Shown here one piece after another: positions 41,313 through 48,948 of a DNA stretch of 64,000 nucleotides; within the stretch, counting starts at the first letter, position 1; each line of letters opens with the position of its first letter. The stretch spans positions 62,001-126,000 of IMG/VR virus record IMGVR_UViG_3300013005_000001; one strand, written 5' to 3'. The stretch is from a virus. The notes beneath the pieces were generated by a model. It was not told the origin of the DNA. It saw only the letters and a list, made by a program, of their open reading frames with translations, and searched no databases. Position numbers and translations under genes: made by a program.

Positions 41313-41756
41313 TTATGAAGCTTTTTTATAAGCCTTGTACTTGGTAGTTGCCTTACGGCTAATCCAAATGGGTGCAGTAATAACTTTACCGGTACCGTAT
41401 GCAACTTTAGCCAAATCACCGGCAAGTTCTTTGCCTTTATCTGATTTGTCTTTTACCACGGTTTTAATATGAACAGTACGAGGAGTCCCAAGAGTCTGAG
41501 CTTTAGGACTATCGTAGTTCCAATGCAAGAATGCATAACCGGGAATTGACAATACGGTCGATATCATAGCTGCACCAAGGGCAATTAAGCCTTGAGCACC
41601 AAATGCAAGACCCAAGATAAATGAGATTAGCACGGATACAACCATGTTAAACCATTTGTACTTGTGAGCATTGACTCGCCAACCAGCAAAGTTGGCAGCA
41701 AACATCATTTCGACAATAGTCGAAGAGATTGCTAGCATTATCATCATCATAAACAT
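41313..41756 (-). CDS. Membrane protein, 147 aa
   Basis: Three hydrophobic segments (about 3-22, 38-57, 59-75) followed by a basic cytoplasmic tail rich in Lys/Thr. AGGAGAATATAC precedes the ATG. It may belong to the lysis or membrane-remodelling set near the lysin (inference). Confidence 0.55.
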   Translation of the reverse strand: MFMMMIMLAISSTIVEMMFAANFAGWRVNAHKYKWFNMVVSVLISFILGLAFGAQGLIALGAAMISTVLSIPGYAFLHWNYDSPKAQTLGTPRTVHIKTVVKDKSDKGKELAGDLAKVAYGTGKVITAPIWISRKATTKYKAYKKAS

Positions 41757-41801
41757 TGTATATTCTCCTATGTAATTATATAGTCTTTAGTTTTGTAGAT
41801 A

Positions 41802-41942
41802 CTATAGTTTTTTTTTCTTGTCAATTTTCTCCTGTTCACGCTTAGATCTGTATTCAGGATCTCCTTTTAGAAAGAAGACTAATAAGACTATGAAGCATAT
41901 TGGAAAGAATATAATAGTTATAAGATCTATGTATACTGGCAT
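41802..41942 (-). CDS. Small membrane protein, 46 aa
   Basis: ATG at 41942 (MPVYIDLITIIFFPICF...) after AGAAGGTAATTTT. One transmembrane helix, then a strongly basic tail ending KKKKL. Small size, single helix and a basic tail resemble a spanin or holin-type peptide. The longer frame begins inside the promoter-like motif. Confidence 0.5.
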   Translation of the reverse strand: MPVYIDLITIIFFPICFIVLLVFFLKGDPEYRSKREQEKIDKKKKL

Positions 41943-41965
41943 AAAATTACCTTCTGTGTAGTGTT

Positions 41966-41977
41966 CCCTTCTTTTTT
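41966..41977 (-). promoter_or_regulatory. A-rich GAAGGG motif
   Basis: The minus strand reads GTACAAAAAAGAAGGGAAC, 24-35 bases before the ATG at 41942 and just after a terminator, as expected for a promoter. Confidence 0.4.
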
Positions 41978-42007
41978 GTACGAACAAAAAAAGTGGATAC
42001 ATAGCAA

Positions 42008-42037
42008 AGGGGCCGGACTCTTGCGAGCCCGACCCCT
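42008..42037 (-). terminator. Terminator after the 42064 gene
   Basis: A 13-pair hairpin (AGGGGTCGGGCTC/GAGTCCGGCCCCT) with a GCAA tetraloop, then TTTGC on the minus strand. It separates the 42064 gene from the 41802 gene. Confidence 0.75.
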
Positions 42038-42063
42038 AAATGCCGTGTCTTTTGTTGCTTATC

Positions 42064-42426
42064 CTAGCGGCTAAGTTCTACCCAAAGATTCCAAGCGTTG
42101 GCTTTGGTTTGATCTTGTACGATACAACGACTTAGTCTAAGGCCGTCTTGATTGGCTTTAGCGTACATGGTAGCTGCAAAGTTGTTTGCTTCTTTTTGAG
42201 TAGCAAACGGGATATTGATATGGAATGATTGGTTCATGTTTTCCAGAAGATGTGCGTACATCTGTGTGGTAATAGCATTACGCTTACGTCCACGGCCAGC
42301 TCCTATTGGAAAGCTAGCTACTGGTGTCATGAGTGAGGTTACATCAGTTATACCAAATCGCTCTGGGCGTTTGATCAACTGAGTAGCAGTGGACATGTCT
42401 GACAGGTTACGAATCCGTGTGGTCAT
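42064..42426 (-). CDS. Unknown basic protein, 120 aa
   Basis: Starts MTTRIRNLSDMS. GAGRGRKRNAITTQMYAHLLENM in the middle and a C-terminal strand-helix-strand part (FHINIPFATQKEANNFAATMYAKANQDGLRLSRCIV). Possibly DNA-binding. AAGGAGAATACG precedes the ATG. Confidence 0.5.
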   Translation of the reverse strand: MTTRIRNLSDMSTATQLIKRPERFGITDVTSLMTPVASFPIGAGRGRKRNAITTQMYAHLLENMNQSFHINIPFATQKEANNFAATMYAKANQDGLRLSRCIVQDQTKANAWNLWVELSR

Positions 42427-42487
42427 CGTATTCTCCTTATATTAATAATGAAAGTTTGGTATATTTCTGTACATACAGCTGTACATA

Positions 42488-43363
42488 CTATTGTCTAGCT
42501 TTTATATTCCAATTGGATAATCTTCCACTTGAAAAGTGTAAGATCCAGCTGGCAAACAAAGCGTTGACTTTTGGATTCATTAAATCTTCAGGACTATATC
42601 CAAATTGTTCTCTTAATGTTTTAAACCATGAAGAGTTAATTTGTAATAGACCTGAATCATATGATCCATTGCTGTTAAGTGTCCAAACTAATTTGCCATT
42701 TTCCCATTTAGCATTGACGGCTCCAGGATTACACCTAGATTCACGCCAAGCAATATAGGAAAAGACTTTAGGTGGCATAGCATACTGTTTAAAAGTAGGT
42801 TCATATTGAGGACAATAGAACTGATCACCTATAGGTAACTTAGCTTTTAGTACAGTGTCTTTTTTAGCTTTTAGATAGGCGTTGTTTTTAATACAACCCC
42901 ATCCATTGAATCCTACTGCTGGACGATAGAAAGGCTTATTAGCCAATTTATCTTCTAGAGTTAGGAATTCTTTTGTTTGGTAACCGAGTACAGCTATTCT
43001 GTTAGCTACAACAATTTGTTCTAGCACAGTCGCTTTGGAAGGGTGAGAAGCAAATTCTTTGCCTCCGTAACCCTCCCAGGTAGATCTGGCTATGCCAAGT
43101 CCACCTCCCCAGTTACCACCATCTTGCCAGTTTTGGGCAGTTTCACATTGTGCCACTTTAGTCCAATACTTTATGGAAGGTCCCATCTTAAATGTGACGT
43201 ATTTCCATTTGGTTGGAACACTAGGCAGGTTTGTACTTCGGGGTTCGGAAGATGACTCCGAAACACCTCCGACATCCTGGGCAGATGCTGATGTTGTTGT
43301 TGCTGGTAATACTCCAGCTATTGCCACTATAAGTGACAATAATATATTTCGTATGTTGCGCAT
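42488..43363 (-). CDS. Secreted Rpf-type transglycosylase fused to a lysozyme-like domain
   Basis: A 291-residue protein with a signal peptide cut after ASA (residue 28). Residues 67-125 are an Rpf domain: VAQCETAQNW with catalytic Glu74, GGGLGIARSTW and a VANRIAVLG end. Residues 200-285 are a second lytic-transglycosylase/lysozyme domain: YIAWRESRCNP with Glu208, then SYDSGLLQINSSWF. Rpf proteins cleave actinobacterial peptidoglycan and wake dormant cells. A phage copy may be the endolysin or may stimulate host growth. AAAGGAGCGATACC precedes the ATG, and a 200-base structured leader lies upstream. Confidence 0.88.
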   Translation of the reverse strand: MRNIRNILLSLIVAIAGVLPATTTSASAQDVGGVSESSSEPRSTNLPSVPTKWKYVTFKMGPSIKYWTKVAQCETAQNWQDGGNWGGGLGIARSTWEGYGGKEFASHPSKATVLEQIVVANRIAVLGYQTKEFLTLEDKLANKPFYRPAVGFNGWGCIKNNAYLKAKKDTVLKAKLPIGDQFYCPQYEPTFKQYAMPPKVFSYIAWRESRCNPGAVNAKWENGKLVWTLNSNGSYDSGLLQINSSWFKTLREQFGYSPEDLMNPKVNALFASWILHFSSGRLSNWNIKARQ

Positions 43364-43563
43364 GGTATCGCTCCTTTCGTGTGGGTCTGAGACTTACGTC
43401 TCATTAGCAAACGCGCAGGTTGCGAAACCGAAGATGCACGGACACAACGAATTGTCCGTAGCAGTGGCAGGATTGCCTCTCCGACTTCGTAGATATAACT
43501 ATCTATTTGGGTTGGGGATGTTACCCCTGCCCGTTGCAAGCGGGCATCATATATTGTATCACA
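43364..43563 (-). promoter_or_regulatory. Structured 5' leader of the Rpf-lysozyme gene
   Basis: Between the candidate promoter and the ATG lie about 190 non-coding bases with successive hairpins: GCCCG-CTTGCAA-CGGGC, GGGG-TAACAT-CCCC, ACGGACA...TGTCCGT and TGAGAC-GTAA-GTCTCA. This is more structure than a plain leader needs and suggests a riboswitch or protein-controlled leader. It does not match a class I can name with confidence. Confidence 0.5.
43553..43563 (-). promoter_or_regulatory. Candidate -10 element for the lysin gene
   Basis: The minus strand reads TGTGATACAAT, an extended -10-like sequence with the same GATACAAT core as at 4217. No convincing -35 is visible. Confidence 0.4.
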
Positions 43564-43690
43564 TAGTTGATAGTGTTGGTAGTTTTTAAACTAAACAGTT
43601 TGTTCCTCCAGTGTTTTACCATACAGGATATTATTTAATATAATATTTTCCTGTTTTAATTTCATTTGAAATTATGGTATAAACGGAAAA

Positions 43691-43771
43691 AGGAATACAT
43701 TACTTAAAAGTAGATATCCCGAGAAACTGTTGGGACAATTTCCCGGGATATTACAAAGACATTGTATTCCT
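43691..43771 (-). terminator. Terminator after the 43842 HTH gene
   Basis: Outer stem AGGAATACA/TGTATTCCT followed on the minus strand by TTTTTCC, enclosing a second strong hairpin ATATCCCG...CGGGATAT. A small CGCAAT/ATTGCG hairpin lies just upstream at about 43779-43796. Confidence 0.65.
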
Positions 43772-43841
43772 GCGCTTCGCAATAATTTAATTGCGTTCTA
43801 TAAATAGTAACGGTTTTTAAAGTATTACTAAGCTTTGGTGT

Positions 43842-44096
43842 TTACATTTCCGTAGATGCGTCAATTGTCATGCTGCCACTGCTGCTGCTGTTAACAGCGT
43901 TAGTGCCAGATGGATTAACTTTATATACGCCTCTACGAACTTGAGAGAATCTAGAAGAATTCTTTCGCATGTAGATGTAAACGTTTTGAACAGTGCAGCC
44001 AATTTCTGTTGCAAGTTGAGCAACAGTGATTTCAGTTCCGTTGCTGTACTTGGTATTGATGAGCTGTTCAATAGCATTTGTTTTTCCTCTTGGCAT
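43842..44096 (-). CDS. Small HTH DNA-binding protein
   Basis: An 84-residue protein: MPRGKTNAIEQLIN, then ITVAQLATEIGCTVQNVYIYMRKN, a clear helix-turn-helix, then a wing FSQVRRGVYKVNPSG and a Ser-rich tail. It shares the GVYK(V/I)xP wing with the 46071 product. Probably a phage regulator. Confidence 0.65.
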   Translation of the reverse strand: MPRGKTNAIEQLINTKYSNGTEITVAQLATEIGCTVQNVYIYMRKNSSRFSQVRRGVYKVNPSGTNAVNSSSSGSMTIDASTEM

Positions 44097-44169
44097 TTTG
44101 GTACTCCTCTATGAGGTTGTTGATGTTAATAAGATATATAAAGATATATAGCTACAGGTGTTAAATGTA

Positions 44170-44208
44170 GATGATATCAGAAATATCTAAAGTTTTTCAG
44201 ATACCATC
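44170..44208 (-). terminator. Hairpin after the 44286 gene
   Basis: GATGGTATC/GATATCATC with GAAA/TTTC beyond one mismatch forms a 13-pair stem. No long T-run follows. It lies between the 44286 and 43842 genes. Confidence 0.45.
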
Positions 44209-44285
44209 ATTACAAGTCATATATATTATATAGTATTAAAAACCTCAAAGGTGTATAAAATAGGAGGTTTAACAAAAAATACGAT

Positions 44286-44468
44286 TTAGAAGACAATTCC
44301 CTTAGCTTCGCACAAGGCTGGAAGAGACTGAGACATGTTACTAAAAGCTTGAGACAGAGTGTCAAATCCTTCAGTTAAAGATCTTAAGTCCTTCACGTTT
44401 TCTTGTACGATAGGAACTGTAATTAAACAATCATAATATTTTGTATAGGTTTCGTGAAAGACTCTCAA
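44286..44468 (-). CDS. Unknown helical protein, start uncertain
   Basis: The open frame has only a TTG at 44468. It stays open upstream with plausible coding (KIILPKQNPKTSLGELEAQFFEN) to an ATT at 44534, preceded by AAAAAGGGG, so an 82-residue protein with an unusual ATT start is possible. Helical, with a Ser/Gln-rich end. Confidence 0.4.
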   Translation of the reverse strand: MRVFHETYTKYYDCLITVPIVQENVKDLRSLTEGFDTLSQAFSNMSQSLPALCEAKGIVF

Positions 44469-44679
44469 GTTCTCAAAGAACTGAGCCTCTAGTTCACCTA
44501 GTGATGTTTTTGGATTTTGTTTAGGAAGAATAATCTTACCCCTTTTTAAAATAAAATTGGTGGAAGACCAGCCCCCAGTAGCACAAAGGATTAGACTACT
44601 GAGGACTGGACTGAGTTAGCTGTAGACCAAGCTTGACTACCTAGTGGGAGCTAAATGTAAAGGAGGGTATATATCCAGC

Positions 44680-44940
44680 TCAGCTTGGATCTTGAAGCGT
44701 AACTTTTTCCACTTTTTTTAACTTACTATAATTTTCAATCATATCTAGGATATCATCAATTCTTTGAATGGACGATTGAATTCTAGTATGATCTTCTTTA
44801 GTTATAGTGTTGGTCAAATCAAGGTTTAGATAATTTCTTAGTGTAGACTGTTGAGATAACAGTGATTTGTTGAGAATTTCTAAGTTAGATTCATCGTCAA
44901 AAATCTCGCTAATTAGATTGTTCATTATATCTCTTTTCAT
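44680..44940 (-). CDS. Unknown helical protein
   Basis: About 86 residues from the ATG at 44940; the ATG at 44925 is also possible. Charged helices throughout with likely coiled coil. The 44535-44679 gap downstream holds weak hairpins (CAGTAG/CTACTG) and no gene. Confidence 0.45.
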   Translation of the reverse strand: MKRDIMNNLISEIFDDESNLEILNKSLLSQQSTLRNYLNLDLTNTITKEDHTRIQSSIQRIDDILDMIENYSKLKKVEKVTLQDPS

Positions 44941-44970
44941 GCCAAATCCGGCGATTAATTTTTTTTTCAA

Positions 44971-45414
44971 TTAGAACGGATCATCTGAATCATCAGTGAT
45001 AGTGGGAAAAGCTAGGATAGTCTTGTTAAGGTTATCCTTAGCTGGCTTTAACCGTGTGCTGTACCAGTCTAACTCGTGATCTAGGTAATTAGACAGGTTG
45101 TCACCTGATTGTAAGATCCAGTCTGCTGGAGCAAATGAGTTTGCAGCGTATAGAATATCTAACGCTAGGGCTCGCCAGTCTACGGCTGGCTCGCCGGCAA
45201 AATCATTAGTAAAGTCTTTTGATGAGGATGATGAAGATATATCTGGAGAAGTATAATACTTGTCATGCCAGGCTTCTATCTGTGAGTTTAGTTCTGGATT
45301 GCTAGTACGCAAGGGTGCGTGTTCGCAATGGCCGGAACAAAAACCATCTGAATAGAATCCTATAGCTACAAGTAGCTCATGAACATCATTAGGGGGATAA
45401 GGTTTATTGGACAT
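44971..45414 (-). CDS. Unknown protein with acidic DDPF tail
   Basis: A 147-residue protein from the ATG at 45414. CSGHCEHAP near residue 27 may bind metal. A Ser-rich linker and helices follow. The end, DDSDDPF, is the kind of acidic Phe-ended tip seen in SSB proteins (see findings). Overlaps the upstream gene by 11 bases. Confidence 0.5.
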   Translation of the reverse strand: MSNKPYPPNDVHELLVAIGFYSDGFCSGHCEHAPLRTSNPELNSQIEAWHDKYYTSPDISSSSSSKDFTNDFAGEPAVDWRALALDILYAANSFAPADWILQSGDNLSNYLDHELDWYSTRLKPAKDNLNKTILAFPTITDDSDDPF

Positions 45415-45655
45415 GTTGGTAAGTTTCTGTGTGTAGTACGCCACGGATGGCGTAGGTGAATAGTGCTATTAGTGCTAGGGCTATAGAGGCTTGAATATAC
45501 ATGCCAGCTATCATAAGAGATATGACAAGGCCGGCAGAATAAAAGCTCTCTAATGCCCAATAGGATACTAATACTTTTCTAGGAGTATCTTTAGACTTAA
45601 TACGGTTAATAACCTTGGCTGTAGTACGGCCTATGTGCTTAAGTAGTCGTTTCAT
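45404..45655 (-). CDS. Small membrane protein, 83 aa
   Basis: A basic N-terminus followed by two hydrophobic helices (SFYSAGLVISLMIAGMYI and SIALALIALFTYAI). A two-helix protein of this size could be a holin (inference; it lies 2 kb from the lysin). Confidence 0.5.
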   Translation of the reverse strand: MKRLLKHIGRTTAKVINRIKSKDTPRKVLVSYWALESFYSAGLVISLMIAGMYIQASIALALIALFTYAIRGVLHTETYQHVQ

Positions 45656-46015
45656 AGATAGCTCCTATATCAGTGTTTTATCACATTGTATTCATAGCTT
45701 GATTAAGCATTTATAATACTTGTGTAGAGAGGGATTGTAGTGGTGGGTGGTGGGGACTAGTGGGGGATAGAGGGTAGGACTCATTTATAGGGTTGTATAG
45801 TTTATACAGGTTATATATGGGTACCCCTGCGCGAGGGTCTACCTTATGGGGTTTTATTAACAAAAAGGTTCAAGGATTGATCCTGTAGTTACCCTAAAGG
45901 TATACTGTCGCTATCCTATTTATGTATATACCATAGGTAAGTAAAGCATTATTTGATTGCGGCGATTCTCGCCCTAGAATTAAAAAATATAATATTTTAA
46001 CTAGGGACATACGAA
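45656..46015 (-). other. Non-coding gap of about 360 bases
   Basis: No gene seen. Contains G-rich tracts around 45735-45775, short hairpins (GGGTACCC, GGCGA-TTC-TCGCC) and one copy of an 18-base sequence repeated at 46412. Probably the promoter and leader region of the 45404 operon. Confidence 0.4.
45956..45973 (-). repeat. 18-base repeat, copy 1
   Basis: ATTGCGGCGATTCTCGCC on the plus strand, identical to 46412-46429. It contains a GGCGA-TTC-TCGCC hairpin. Both copies lie in non-coding leaders, so it may be an operator. Confidence 0.5.
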
Positions 46016-46053
46016 AAGCCGGCGTAGGTAACCACTATACCTACAACCGGCTT
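46016..46053 (-). terminator. Terminator after the 46071 gene
   Basis: Stem AAGCCGG..TAGGTA/TACCTA..CCGGCTT with a short loop, followed by TTCG on the minus strand. Strong hairpin in the right place for the HTH gene. Confidence 0.7.
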
Positions 46054-46070
46054 CTCAGTCCGCATATGAC

Positions 46071-46286
46071 TCAAACAGGGAGATTTACATTGTACAATCT
46101 TTTAAAGTCTCGACGCATGGGATGCAGGGCTGATTCTGTTCCATGTGTCGTGTACATAGGGCCTTGGATTGTAGAGGGGGGAACAATCTTGTATACGCCC
46201 GACTTAGCTCTTTCAACTTGGAATCCTAACCGGATTAGCTCCGATAGGACTTTTTTCATCGTGGATGATTGGTGTTGCCGAGGCAT
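46071..46286 (-). CDS. Small winged-helix-like protein
   Basis: A 71-residue basic protein (STMKKVLSELIRLGFQVERAKSGVYKIVP) with a wing like that of the 43842 product. AGGAG ten bases upstream of the ATG supports it. A likely DNA-binding regulator; the 18-base repeat at 46412 lies in its leader. Confidence 0.55.
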   Translation of the reverse strand: MPRQHQSSTMKKVLSELIRLGFQVERAKSGVYKIVPPSTIQGPMYTTHGTESALHPMRRDFKRLYNVNLPV

Positions 46287-46411
46287 GTCTATTATTTCTC
46301 CTTATATGAGTTGTCTGCTTAGACGATATAACTATATCAGTTGTATTCCTTGCGAGCAACTCGTAGGACAAATAATGACGGCTCGAATACCGCTTTTAAA
46401 ACAAGGTTTAA

Positions 46412-46429
46412 ATTGCGGCGATTCTCGCC
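46412..46429 (-). repeat. 18-base repeat, copy 2
   Basis: Identical to 45956-45973. It lies about 126 bases upstream of the 46286 start, in a leader with inverted repeats such as GATATA/TATATC. Confidence 0.5.
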
Positions 46430-46515
46430 TTATAGAAAAAAATAAAAAGGCATGTTATATACCACAGGGGATACATAACAATGCCTAATTAGATTTTTGT
46501 AGATACGGTTAATTA

Positions 46516-46758
46516 TTAGTCTCCAAAAGGAGAATGTTCTTTAACGAAGAGGACTCGATTGCGTTGAATTGCTTTATCGAGACAATCGTCACAGATGATT
46601 GCTTGGTATTGATTACAGTCAAATACAGAACCATAACTACCATAGATGATTACATCTGATGCACTATCAAGGTTTGATGATTCACCTGCTAGTTCTTCTG
46701 GCCATAGGTGTATGACTGCTTTTTCACATATAAGGCATGGTGTGAGTTCTTGTCTCAT
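46516..46758 (-). CDS. Zinc-ribbon protein, 80 aa
   Basis: CLIC near residue 8 and CDDC near residue 56, with an acidic central part: a split zinc ribbon. Overlaps the 46755 gene by four bases (ATGA). Function unknown. Confidence 0.55.
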   Translation of the reverse strand: MRQELTPCLICEKAVIHLWPEELAGESSNLDSASDVIIYGSYGSVFDCNQYQAIICDDCLDKAIQRNRVLFVKEHSPFGD

Positions 46759-46958
46759 TGTTTTGCCTTTGCTGCGAGCTTACCAAGATGATCTATTGCT
46801 ACTTCTTTAGATGCTGGATCATTGGTAAGTAGGAGCTTGTGGATTTGATTGATGTACTGGTATAGTTTCTCTTGTGCTTCGCCATGAGTTTTGACTACTA
46901 GCCTGTATTGTTCAATTAATTCTTGTTGTTGTTGGATGATTTCTTCTAGTGTGGTCAT
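46755..46958 (-). CDS. Coiled-coil protein, 67 aa
   Basis: Gln/Leu/Glu heptads over most of its length (LEEIIQQQQELIEQYRLVV). AAAGGAGAATATTA precedes the ATG, after a GTACAAAGGAG variant of the A-rich motif. Confidence 0.55.
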   Translation of the reverse strand: MTTLEEIIQQQQELIEQYRLVVKTHGEAQEKLYQYINQIHKLLLTNDPASKEVAIDHLGKLAAKAKQ

Positions 46959-47187
46959 TAATATTCTCCTTTGTACGAATAAAAAATGTATTTTTATATA
47001 TGTTTATGCGACTTGGGACCATTTTTAGATCATGTCCAGGATCATTGCCAATTGCAACACTAAATTTAGTATATTGATAGAACATTCGTCAATGCATATA
47101 CTAGGCATGATAATTTTACGCAGGTTTTCTATCAATCCCGACACGTCACTTTACTTATAATTAAGAAGGACACGTGCAGCCCTTAGT

Positions 47188-47280
47188 ACGCCTAAATGGA
47201 TTCGAACCATTATAATATTAAGTCTTTACTTTAACCAAGGTTCTTTTCGAGAACATTAATACCGATTACCTATCGACGTC
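47188..47280 (-). ncRNA. tRNA-like element with long atypical middle
   Basis: 93 bases. The T-arm AATGG-TTCGAAT-CCATT is perfect, and the acceptor ACGTCGA/TAGGCGT pairs at six of seven positions. The middle has a GTTC-TCGAAAA-GAAC hairpin and an AAGT-AAAG-ACTT hairpin, but no normal D-arm, and the base before the would-be anticodon is not T. Probably a degenerate or unusual tRNA-like RNA. The rest of the 46959-47415 gap has no gene. Confidence 0.4.
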
Positions 47281-47415
47281 TAGCCTTTTATATTGTCAAT
47301 GCTAAGGACAAGCTTTAAAAAAATACTAAGATTGTTTACAAACATCTTATGTAATTATAATAAATGTGCGTTTATTATACTGTATGCGCACCCCACAGTT
47401 GGTGGTTACCGAAGT

Positions 47416-48426
47416 TTAGAAGGGATCTTCTTCGGTTTCTGTTGCTCCAACGACAACTGAAGTCTGCTCAGCACGTGCCGAGTTACTCCAGAGATCGCAT
47501 GAAACGATTTCGCCTTGTACTGCAAGTGAGAAACGACCACAAGGGGCGTTTACTGGGTCATAGACATTCTGAGGTGTCTTTGAACCGTTCTTCTCAACCT
47601 TGATACGCTGTTGTGAGCCAGACCAGTTGGTGACCCATTGACGTGACAAGGCAAGAAGTTCCTTGCGCTTTTCTTCTGCTTCTTTGACTTTAGCTTGAGG
47701 AAGATCAGAAATCTTCTGGCCAAGTACATGTGCTTCAAGGCGAAGACCATAGACACGTTGGAACGTTTGAACAGAAGCGTCAACAAGGTTTAAGAAACCC
47801 TGATTGGTACGCGACTTTTCACGATCGGTTGTGCCAAGCTCGAAGCTGGTCATTGGAACACCTGTTTGATGTTGGTATGCAGCAACAATGCGACCAGGAT
47901 TCTCGATAGAACCTGTTACATCGATTGCACCAGCAGCTTTGAAAGCGTTGATGGCATGCTTGATACCTTCTTCGTTAGCACCGAACTGTTGGAAGAACAA
48001 CGGCATACCAGCAGAGTAGTTCATACCCATTGCTGTAAGGCTGTCTTCAAACTTCTGACGCTCAATGACGTTACCGCCATCTTGTGCAAATGCATGCAAA
48101 AGATCTACGATGCTCATTGAGTTACCGTCGATGTTGACGTTCAAATCAAGCTTGACTGGGTTCATTACACCAGTAACAAGCAGGTATTCCTTACCAGTGT
48201 ACGGTGACGACTGGCGAAGAACTGAAAGTCGGGACAAGTTAGCTTCACGAAGAGTAACTTCTGCAGGAACTTCAACGCCGTTAATCGAGCCAGTGAACTT
48301 GACTGTCTTGCCAACTACGAGGCTCTGTGTACGAGCAGTAGATTGCAAGTTGTCAATGTTCTCTGCGATTGCCGAGAAGAGGTCACCTGAGAGACCGAAC
48401 TTGTTGAGGATGGATGGATTGGACAT
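47416..48426 (-). CDS. Unknown protein with SSB-like tail, 336 aa
   Basis: Mixed alpha/beta with VGKTVKFTGSINGVEVPAEVTLREANL near residue 40 and helical parts after it. It ends TEEDPF, an acidic Phe-ended tip. Codon use is clearly more GC-rich than genes to its left. TAGGAGATATCC precedes the ATG, and an A-rich GAAGGG motif lies about 75 bases upstream. No family recognised. Confidence 0.55.
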   Translation of the reverse strand: MSNPSILNKFGLSGDLFSAIAENIDNLQSTARTQSLVVGKTVKFTGSINGVEVPAEVTLREANLSRLSVLRQSSPYTGKEYLLVTGVMNPVKLDLNVNIDGNSMSIVDLLHAFAQDGGNVIERQKFEDSLTAMGMNYSAGMPLFFQQFGANEEGIKHAINAFKAAGAIDVTGSIENPGRIVAAYQHQTGVPMTSFELGTTDREKSRTNQGFLNLVDASVQTFQRVYGLRLEAHVLGQKISDLPQAKVKEAEEKRKELLALSRQWVTNWSGSQQRIKVEKNGSKTPQNVYDPVNAPCGRFSLAVQGEIVSCDLWSNSARAEQTSVVVGATETEEDPF

Positions 48427-48496
48427 GGATATCTCCTATGTGTTATAATTGTGATTAATTGTGAATAATTTTGAAAAAAGGTATATCTGAGGTATA

Positions 48497-48507
48497 CCCT
48501 TCTTTTT
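48497..48507 (-). promoter_or_regulatory. A-rich GAAGGG motif
   Basis: The minus strand reads GGTATAAGCAAAAAGAAGGG upstream of the 48426 start, in the gap after the 48523 gene. Confidence 0.4.
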
Positions 48508-48522
48508 GCTTATACCGCAGTG

Positions 48523-48765
48523 TTAGGCTGTGGCTGTATCTGAGTCAGAAGTATCTTCAACTTCAGCAGGACGAACCTCGCGATAACCTTCTGCAATTGC
48601 ACCGGTGATGCTACGTGTGAGATCACTGGTTTTAGAAGGTGTTACTTTGATTGCGTCTACCGTTTTACCGGTAATGCTGCTAGTTGCAGAGATAGTTTTT
48701 GCGGTTAATTTACCGAAAAGCTTAGCTGTTTTTTCTGCCATGGGTGTTTTTTCTGTTGTGAACAT
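48523..48765 (-). CDS. Unknown Thr/Ser/Lys-rich protein, 80 aa
   Basis: Low-complexity basic N-terminal two thirds (TAKLFGKLTAKTISATSSI) and an acidic tail (AEVEDTSDSDTATA). The start could also be the internal ATG eight codons in. Possibly structural or DNA-associated; unknown. Confidence 0.45.
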   Translation of the reverse strand: MFTTEKTPMAEKTAKLFGKLTAKTISATSSITGKTVDAIKVTPSKTSDLTRSITGAIAEGYREVRPAEVEDTSDSDTATA

Positions 48766-48787
48766 GATTTTCCTTTTGTGTTTGTGA

Positions 48788-48865
48788 TTATTGGGTGTCT
48801 GTGTTTGTTCCTGGAATTATGAATTCTAGGATGTCTGTGATGAAATCGAGTAACCAATCAAGCAT
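48788..48865 (-). CDS. Tiny membrane-active peptide, 25 aa
   Basis: GGAGAAAACAA precedes the ATG. The product is MLDWLLDFITDILEFIIPG plus a polar end, an amphipathic acidic helix. It sits directly behind an A-rich GAAGGG motif. Confidence 0.45.
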   Translation of the reverse strand: MLDWLLDFITDILEFIIPGTNTDTQ

Positions 48866-48879
48866 TTGTTTTCTCCTTT

Positions 48880-48891
48880 CCCTTCTTTTTT
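48880..48891 (-). promoter_or_regulatory. A-rich GAAGGG motif
   Basis: CACAAAAAAGAAGGGAAAGGAG on the minus strand runs straight into the ribosome site of the 48865 gene, so if it is a promoter the leader is extremely short. Confidence 0.4.
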
Positions 48892-48948
48892 GTGGTTGCT
48901 GTCTGAGGAAGCATTTTAGAAGCTAGAAAGAAAAAACAAATACAACGG

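Noticed and set aside
43380-43560. Cobalamin or c-di-AMP riboswitch in the lysin leader
   Set aside because: A GCCACTG string and a GCTAA string recall parts of these classes, but the other conserved boxes are not in the required order, so I call it only a structured leader.
43092-43589. 165-codon plus-strand ORF over the lysin gene and leader
   Set aside because: The opposite strand carries a clear secreted Rpf-lysozyme gene with matching start, so the plus-strand frame is a shadow.
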